Positions 6,308-9,869 of a stretch of DNA of 9,869 bases are shown here, one piece after another. Made by a program: the position numbers and the translations under genes. The notes below the pieces were generated by a model, which did no database searches, had not been told where the DNA came from, and saw nothing but the letters and a program-made list of their open reading frames with translations. How positions within the stretch are numbered: the first letter of the stretch is position 1; each line of letters opens with the position of its first letter. This stretch comes from an uncultured Ruminococcus sp. (lineage in GTDB: Bacteria; Bacillota; Clostridia; Oscillospirales; Ruminococcaceae), in the NCBI GenBank assembly GCA_946531975.1, contig CAMNAY010000046.1, positions 1-9,869 of the forward strand. Reading direction: 5' to 3'.

Positions 6308-6422
6308 CCTCATCTTCCGGCGTATAACCGCCGCAGGACTTGGCACCATTCATCTGCGCAAAACGCACAGATGCGGTTGCCGCGGCTTCACAGGACCCGT
6401 TCCTCCACCGCTCATGATAAGG
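6308..6422 (-). promoter_or_regulatory. SAM-I (S-box) riboswitch aptamer
   Basis: Read on the minus strand, the leader carries the S-box consensus in order. CCTTATC (6422-6416) forms P1 with GATGAGG (6314-6308), including one G-U pair. Then come GAGCGGTGGAGGAACGGG, GTGAAGCCGCGGCAACC, a P3 hairpin with stems CATCTGTGC and GCGCAGATG around TTTT, GGTGCCAAGTCC, a P4 hairpin closed by GGCG and CGCC, and GGAAGATGAGG. This matches the remembered B. subtilis yitJ aptamer element by element. It sits directly after the metK transcription start and before a terminator, so SAM binding should switch metK off. The gene it controls makes the ligand. Confidence 0.96.
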
Positions 6423-6430
6423 CTGTAATT

Positions 6431-6459
6431 ATTATATCCGATTTTGCAGAGCTTGTCAA
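6431..6459 (-). promoter_or_regulatory. Consensus sigma-A promoter for metK
   Basis: On the minus strand a perfect TTGACA (6459-6454), a 17-nt spacer and a perfect TATAAT (6436-6431). The predicted start near 6424 lies only a few bases before the 5' strand of riboswitch P1. A T/A-rich stretch lies upstream. Confidence 0.93.
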
Positions 6460-6523
6460 TAGGTTTTCGGACACTTTTTTTCAGAGGAATTTGCCGTTTT
6501 CGTGAAAAAAATCATTTTACATC

Positions 6524-6552
6524 TTGACTTTTTGTATAGTTTCCGTTATAAT
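6524..6552 (+). promoter_or_regulatory. Sigma-A promoter for the YegP-like gene unit
   Basis: TTGACT (6524-6529), a 17-nt spacer and a perfect TATAAT (6547-6552), with an A/T-rich run from about 6495 to 6521 that could act as an UP element. The predicted start near 6559 puts a small hairpin (GGGCT at 6562-6566 with AGCCC at 6573-6577) at the very 5' end of the mRNA. The promoter is divergent from the metK promoter; the two -35 boxes are about 65 bp apart. Confidence 0.9.
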
Positions 6553-6594
6553 AAACAGGGAGGGCTGAATTTAGCCCGTCTGTATAAGGAAAAC

Positions 6595-6618
6595 ATGAAA
6601 AAGCACAGGAGGATCTGA
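6595..6618 (+). CDS. Possible 7-codon upstream ORF before the YegP-like gene
   Basis: ATG to TGA encodes MKKHRRI. It has a weak AAGGA 4 nt upstream (6586-6590) and stops 3 nt before the ATG of the YegP-like gene. Its two AGG codons (6607-6612) are the Shine-Dalgarno of the main gene, so a ribosome here would cover that site. It may be a chance ATG; translation is not shown. Confidence 0.3.
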   Translation: MKKHRRI

Positions 6619-6621
6619 ACA

Positions 6622-6999
6622 ATGGGCAAATATCTGATGAAACGCACCAAGACCGGTATCAAGTTTGATCTGAAAGCCGGAAACGGCGAGGTCATTGCGA
6701 CCTCCGAGGTCTACACCACAGAACGTGCTTGCCGTGCCGGCATCGCAAGCGTACAGAAGAACGCTCCGATTGCTGCCGTCGAGGATCAGACCGCTGAAAA
6801 TTACAAAACCGAAAAGCATCCGAAATTTGAAGTCTACACCGACAAGGCAGGTGAATTCCGCTTCCGTCTCAAGGCGACAAACGGACAGATCATCGCAGTC
6901 AGTGAGGGCTATAAGGCAATGAACGGCTGCCTGAACGGCATCGAATCGGTCAAGAAGAACGCCGATTCCGAAATCGTTGTTCAGGATGCAAAAGAGTAA
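6622..6999 (+). CDS. DUF1508 / YegP-family protein with two internal repeats
   Basis: A 125-residue, probably cytoplasmic protein of the UPF0339/DUF1508 (YegP) family, whose role is unknown. It has the family's internal duplication. Residues 14-48 (from KFDLKAGNGEVIATSEVY) and 80-114 (from RFRLKATNGQIIAVSEGY) align over 35 positions without a gap and share 19 identical residues, including N-G, S-E, Y, G-I and S-V-x-K-N-A. Each repeat is expected to fold as a small beta-beta-beta-alpha unit. E. coli YegP has the same two-repeat plan in 110 residues; the extra length here is mostly the linker (about 50-68). No signal peptide or membrane segment is seen. The ATG follows AGGAGGA with a 9-nt spacer and a near-consensus promoter, suggesting high expression. 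The 90-residue gene follows after 63 bp, probably in the same transcript. The family call is firm; no function should be assumed. Confidence 0.9.
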   Translation: MGKYLMKRTKTGIKFDLKAGNGEVIATSEVYTTERACRAGIASVQKNAPIAAVEDQTAENYKTEKHPKFEVYTDKAGEFRFRLKATNGQIIAVSEGYKAMNGCLNGIESVKKNADSEIVVQDAKE

Positions 7000-7009
7000 C
7001 AGCTGACCC

Positions 7010-7027
7010 GTGACAGAATCCTGTCAC
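7010..7027 (+). other. Intercistronic hairpin after the YegP-like gene
   Basis: A perfect 7-bp stem (GTGACAG at 7010-7016 with CTGTCAC at 7021-7027) and a 4-nt loop lie 10 bp after the stop codon. The downstream sequence has only a weak, displaced T-stretch (ATATTTTC). It is more likely a processing or partial-termination element between two cotranscribed genes than a full terminator. Confidence 0.5.
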
Positions 7028-7062
7028 ACGATCAATATTTTCATTCAGGGAGGTCCACACAA

Positions 7063-7335
7063 ATGGATATCAAGGCAGAAGTCGAGAAAATCATCAAGAA
7101 AATCACCGGCGACAAGGATCTGACTGACAAGTTCAAGAAGGATCCGGAAGGCACTGTCAGAGGTCTGGTCGGCGATAAGGCTGACAATGAGACCGTGAAG
7201 AAGCTCATCGACGCCGTGAAGAAAGCACTGAGCAGCGGTCCGCTGAGCGGCATCACCGACAAGATCACCGGCGCACTCGGCGGCATCTTCGGCAAGAAGG
7301 ATGATGACAAAAAGGAAGAAAAGAAGGACGAGTAA
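7063..7335 (+). CDS. Small charged helical protein of unknown function (90 aa)
   Basis: I do not assign this protein to a named family. It is 90 residues with a strong AGGGAGGT 8-9 nt before the ATG, which supports it as a real gene. Residues 1-55 read as amphipathic helix, with a D-L-T-D-K-F-K-K-D-P motif (19-28) and a second helix around 42-56. A Gly/Ser-rich amphipathic stretch follows (57-76, ending TGALGGIFGK), then a highly charged tail rich in Lys, Asp and Glu (77-90). There is no N-terminal signal peptide and no convincing transmembrane span. From memory, small clostridial hypothetical proteins share the early L-x-x-K-F-K-K-D-P pattern, but that could not be checked. It lies 63 bp after the YegP-like gene and ends before a bidirectional terminator, so it is probably the second gene of that unit. 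An excreted peptide is possible but unsupported. Confidence 0.8.
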   Translation: MDIKAEVEKIIKKITGDKDLTDKFKKDPEGTVRGLVGDKADNETVKKLIDAVKKALSSGPLSGITDKITGALGGIFGKKDDDKKEEKKDE

Positions 7336-7349
7336 GCCCTTCCGTGCGG

Positions 7350-7380
7350 CAGCCTGAGCGGTTCAAGACCGTTCGGGCTG
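7350..7380 (+). other. 13-bp hairpin downstream of the 90-aa gene
   Basis: CAGCCTGAGCGGT (7350-7362) pairs with ACCGTTCGGGCTG (7368-7380), with two G-U pairs and a 5-nt loop. It is not followed by a T-run. It stands just before the terminator hairpin, with a small TTCTG/CAGAA inverted repeat (7381-7395) between them. It may protect the 3' end of the transcript. Confidence 0.5.
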
Positions 7381-7393
7381 TTCTGCTGATCAG

Positions 7394-7433
7394 AAAAACC
7401 GCCCGCAGGATTTGCAGCCTGCGGGCGGTTTTT
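7394..7433. terminator. Strong bidirectional intrinsic terminator
   Basis: A perfect 16-bp inverted repeat (AAAAACCGCCCGCAGG at 7394-7409 with its complement at 7418-7433) and an 8-nt loop. The GC-rich core is flanked by A5 and T5, so it ends transcripts from both sides: the small-gene unit on the plus strand and the pectinase gene, whose stop is at 7435, on the minus strand. Confidence 0.95.
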
Positions 7434-7434
7434 G

Positions 7435-9869
7435 TTATTCCAGTGTCTCAATCTGCTTGGCGAGGTAACGCAGCAGAAGCGTCAGGTCTGAAGAAGTTGT
7501 CGTGCCGTCCTGATTGCAGTCGGCATTGATTTTGCCCTGATCGCTCAGCTCTGCGCCCTCCGATTCACCGATCACGCGCGCCATCAGCACCGCATCGAGG
7601 ACGTTTACGTCGTCCGAGCAGTCCGCATCTCCGAGCATACGAACCGAAAGCGAAGGCTCCGTTTGTCTGGTCTGTGCCAGAACCGTGTACTGCACAACGC
7701 TCTGTCCCGTGCCGTTATCACCGAGTGAAACAGTCTCTCCGGCATCAAAATCCTTCCGGAACACATAGAACTGCACATCCTTGCTGTTCGTGACGGTCAG
7801 GTCTGTGCGCGTCCAGTCGCTGAGCCATGCGGGTTCGGCGTTCTGTTCGTCTGTCACGCGCTTGTCGAGCAGCACCGAGACCGTCAGATCGTCTCCGGCG
7901 GTGAACTGTGCCAGTTCCCCGTGCAGCGTCTTGGCATCGCAGGGCGTCACGATCATTTCTGCGCCCAGCAGCGTCTGCGGGACATCCGCATAGGTCACGT
8001 CACGGTCGCTGAACATCAGATCTCCGGCTTGGAGTGCATCTTTGATCTGCCAGCCTGCATAATACTGCGCATCCGTGACTGTCAGGTTCCGGATCAGTGT
8101 TCCGCTGACCTCCGGCAGACTGACCTTCAGCGTCCACTTCTGCGAATCCGTTCCGTCGCAGACCCACTGGATCACCGATGCGCCGGATTCCGCCGAGCCG
8201 CCGGTCACACCGAGACAGGAGGCATCCTTTGTTGCCTTGGTGCATATTGTATAAGTGCCGTCGCCGTTGTCGATCAGCTTAAAGAGCTGTGCATCCGCGG
8301 CGGTATCGGTATAAATGCCGATGTTCGTGCCGTTGTCCGGTTTGCCGTAGTCCACATCAAGCAGATAGGTTCTGCCGTCACCGAGTTCCGAGTAGATGCG
8401 GTAATATCCGCCGCCCGCATCCTCAAATGTCCAGCGGTTCGCATTGGTGCTGCCCTGCTGCACATCCGCACCGGCTTCCGCCCTGCTGTCCGCGACTTCG
8501 AGCATCAGCCCGCTGCCGGCGTTCGTGATCGTGTACGGGTATGCCGTGTCGATGACCGCGCCCTGTTTGCCGCCGTTAAACTCGACCGGATCGCCCGCAA
8601 GCTCATTGAGATACATCTCCAGATTGGTGTAATCATCGCCGGAGAGCATCACCGCCGCACCGTCTGCGGCATTGTTCGGATTCAGACCGTGCGCAGATTC
8701 CCATGTATCGGGAATGCCGTCGCCGTCGGTGTCCTTCGGAGCCGTGCCGCCCTTGAAATTGGAGCTGTTCGGGTAGCCGCCTGCATCGTTCTGGGAATCA
8801 ATGATGCCCTTGAGCTTGTCCTTGCTGCCGGTGTAGGTGTAAGTGCCGTTTTTGACCTCGTTATGATACCGCGTGTCAATGTAGTCGAATGCGGGCATGC
8901 TCGCGCCGGCATTCGCAATCACGCTCTTGTAGGCATCCTCCGCTGACTGCGTATTCACATAGGACTCATACCACGGCGAATTGCTGCGGATCGTACTTGC
9001 ATTCGCATTGCTGCCCTTGTTGCCGCAGACCGCCTTGCCGGATGACCATTCGTCCGCATTCGCGGCAATCAGCACGGAACCGTTCTGCGCGACTTTCATG
9101 TTGCCGGACGCATAGAGCATCTGCATATCGTTCGTGTTCAGCTCATTGCCGTCTACAGAGACAAGATGCAGCGAGGTATCGGACACAGGACCTGCCTTAT
9201 AGCAGTTATTGACAAACTGCACGCGCCGCGCGCCGCCGTCCGTTGTCCGGTCACGCCAGTTATAGACGACGTTATTGCGGATATCGACCTGACCGCCGTA
9301 GGTCACGGCGTCCTGCTCCATGGCACCTGCAAGCGACCAGTTTCTGCCGGTGTTATTGATGAGCAGATTGTGGTGGAAGCTGCCGGTGTATCCGCTGATC
9401 GACGCTGCAAACGCATGCCGCTCGGTTTTAGAGCGGTCATTGGCGTCGTAGTGAACGGAATTGTTCAGCGACTCACCGATGATATTCCACTGGAAGGTGA
9501 TATTTGCCGCACTGCGCGAGGAGAACCCCTCGTCCGTTGCCCACGAAATCGAGCAGTGATCGACGATGGACTCCGTGCAGCTTCCCAGTCCCATGCCGCC
9601 GGTCGCAGTGTCGTTGCTGTCGCCGACCCGCACGCGGATAATCCGGATGACCACATCCGAAGCACCCATTGCACCGAAATCATAGTTGATGAGCGTAATG
9701 CCGTCGCCGGGGGCAGTCTGTCCTGCGACATATACATCGCCGCCGTCCTCCGGAATACACAGCACGCTCCTCAGCGCAATTACACCGCCGACATCGAACA
9801 CGACGGTACGCGCACCCTTGAGCGTTTCCAGACCGTATCGCAGGGAGCCCTCTCCCGAATCGTTCAGAT
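7435..9869 (-). CDS. Modular pectate lyase with C-terminal dockerin (5' end beyond window)
   Basis: 810 residues are visible and the frame stays open to the right edge. The GTG at 9801 is internal, because the codons before it read NDSGEGSLRYGLETLKGART, a conserved early part of this lyase family. The missing part is probably a signal peptide plus about 30 residues. Modules (visible numbering): a parallel beta-helix pectate lyase (1 to about 370) with VFDVGGVIAL, AGQTAPGDGI, the hallmark VDHCSISWATDE (102-113), SFHHNLLINN and RNNVVYNW; a TSP3-like calcium segment DTDGDGIPDTWE (379-390); a ricin-type beta-trefoil, CBM13-like (about 443-582), with repeated Q-x-W-like motifs; an unnamed beta-rich module (about 588-732); and a dockerin (744-810) with two calcium loops. 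The enzyme would cleave polygalacturonate by beta-elimination outside the cell, docked on a scaffoldin cohesin and held to substrate by the accessory modules. The lyase looks closest to PL1; the exact subfamily is uncertain. It shares a terminator with the convergent unit. Confidence 0.93.
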   Translation of the reverse strand, partial: LNDSGEGSLRYGLETLKGARTVVFDVGGVIALRSVLCIPEDGGDVYVAGQTAPGDGITLINYDFGAMGASDVVIRIIRVRVGDSNDTATGGMGLGSCTESIVDHCSISWATDEGFSSRSAANITFQWNIIGESLNNSVHYDANDRSKTERHAFAASISGYTGSFHHNLLINNTGRNWSLAGAMEQDAVTYGGQVDIRNNVVYNWRDRTTDGGARRVQFVNNCYKAGPVSDTSLHLVSVDGNELNTNDMQMLYASGNMKVAQNGSVLIAANADEWSSGKAVCGNKGSNANASTIRSNSPWYESYVNTQSAEDAYKSVIANAGASMPAFDYIDTRYHNEVKNGTYTYTGSKDKLKGIIDSQNDAGGYPNSSNFKGGTAPKDTDGDGIPDTWESAHGLNPNNAADGAAVMLSGDDYTNLEMYLNELAGDPVEFNGGKQGAVIDTAYPYTITNAGSGLMLEVADSRAEAGADVQQGSTNANRWTFEDAGGGYYRIYSELGDGRTYLLDVDYGKPDNGTNIGIYTDTAADAQLFKLIDNGDGTYTICTKATKDASCLGVTGGSAESGASVIQWVCDGTDSQKWTLKVSLPEVSGTLIRNLTVTDAQYYAGWQIKDALQAGDLMFSDRDVTYADVPQTLLGAEMIVTPCDAKTLHGELAQFTAGDDLTVSVLLDKRVTDEQNAEPAWLSDWTRTDLTVTNSKDVQFYVFRKDFDAGETVSLGDNGTGQSVVQYTVLAQTRQTEPSLSVRMLGDADCSDDVNVLDAVLMARVIGESEGAELSDQGKINADCNQDGTTTSSDLTLLLRYLAKQIETLE

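Noticed and set aside
7063..7335. Bacteriocin or RiPP precursor reading of the 90-aa protein because of its Gly-Gly motif.
   Set aside because: The Gly-Gly is near the C-terminal tail, not after an N-terminal leader, the tail is highly charged, and no transporter, protease or modifying enzyme is nearby.
7921..8946. A 341-codon plus-strand frame opposite the pectinase gene.
   Set aside because: It is antisense to clearly recognised ricin-like and lyase modules and has no ribosome site or family features; it reflects GC-rich codon bias.
1..9869. CRISPR arrays, insertion sequences, attachment sites, tRNA or rRNA genes.
   Set aside because: No regularly spaced repeats, transposase-like frames, terminal inverted repeats or RNA gene signatures were seen on reading both strands.

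Overview
The window looks like a piece of chromosome from a fibre-degrading, cellulosome-forming gut or rumen Firmicute, most likely a Ruminococcus-type Oscillospiraceae. The clues are a secreted pectinase ending in a two-repeat dockerin, strong Gram-positive Shine-Dalgarno sequences, consensus sigma-A promoters, an S-box (SAM-I) riboswitch on metK and a BMP/Nup-type nucleoside transporter. The species cannot be fixed from the sequence; the coding sequence is fairly GC-rich.

Positions 1-4884, minus strand: a probable five-gene purine salvage operon, read right to left. It has its own promoter (4856-4884) and a short leader with a terminator-like hairpin. The genes are xpt (xanthine phosphoribosyltransferase, probable TTG start), a BMP-family substrate-binding lipoprotein, a double-NBD ABC ATPase, a first permease, and the first 39 codons of a second permease that runs off the left edge. 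Hairpins lie between xpt and the lipoprotein gene and between the lipoprotein and ATPase genes. The last three genes overlap by a few bases, so translation is probably coupled.

Positions 4972-6459, minus strand: metK (S-adenosylmethionine synthetase) as a self-contained unit. It has a perfect TTGACA-17-TATAAT promoter, a SAM-I riboswitch aptamer, a 9-bp intrinsic terminator for riboswitch control, the gene, and a 3' terminator.

Positions 6524-7433, plus strand: a small two-gene unit divergent from metK with a near-consensus promoter. The first gene encodes a duplicated DUF1508/YegP-type protein, preceded by a possible 7-codon upstream ORF. The second encodes a 90-residue lysine- and aspartate-rich protein of unknown function. 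The unit ends in a strong bidirectional terminator.

Positions 7435-9869, minus strand: the C-terminal 810 residues of a modular pectate lyase whose 5' end lies beyond the right edge. Its order is lyase beta-helix, calcium-binding TSP3-like segment, ricin-type beta-trefoil (CBM13-like), an unnamed beta-rich module, then a type I-like dockerin. It converges on the small-gene unit and shares the terminator.

No mobile element, CRISPR array, tRNA or rRNA was seen. The most unusual signals are the xpt leader (terminator-like hairpin inside a 30-codon ORF that begins near the predicted transcription start and overlaps the xpt start), the micro-ORF over the ribosome binding site of the YegP-like gene, the 90-residue orphan, and the unnamed module of the pectinase.
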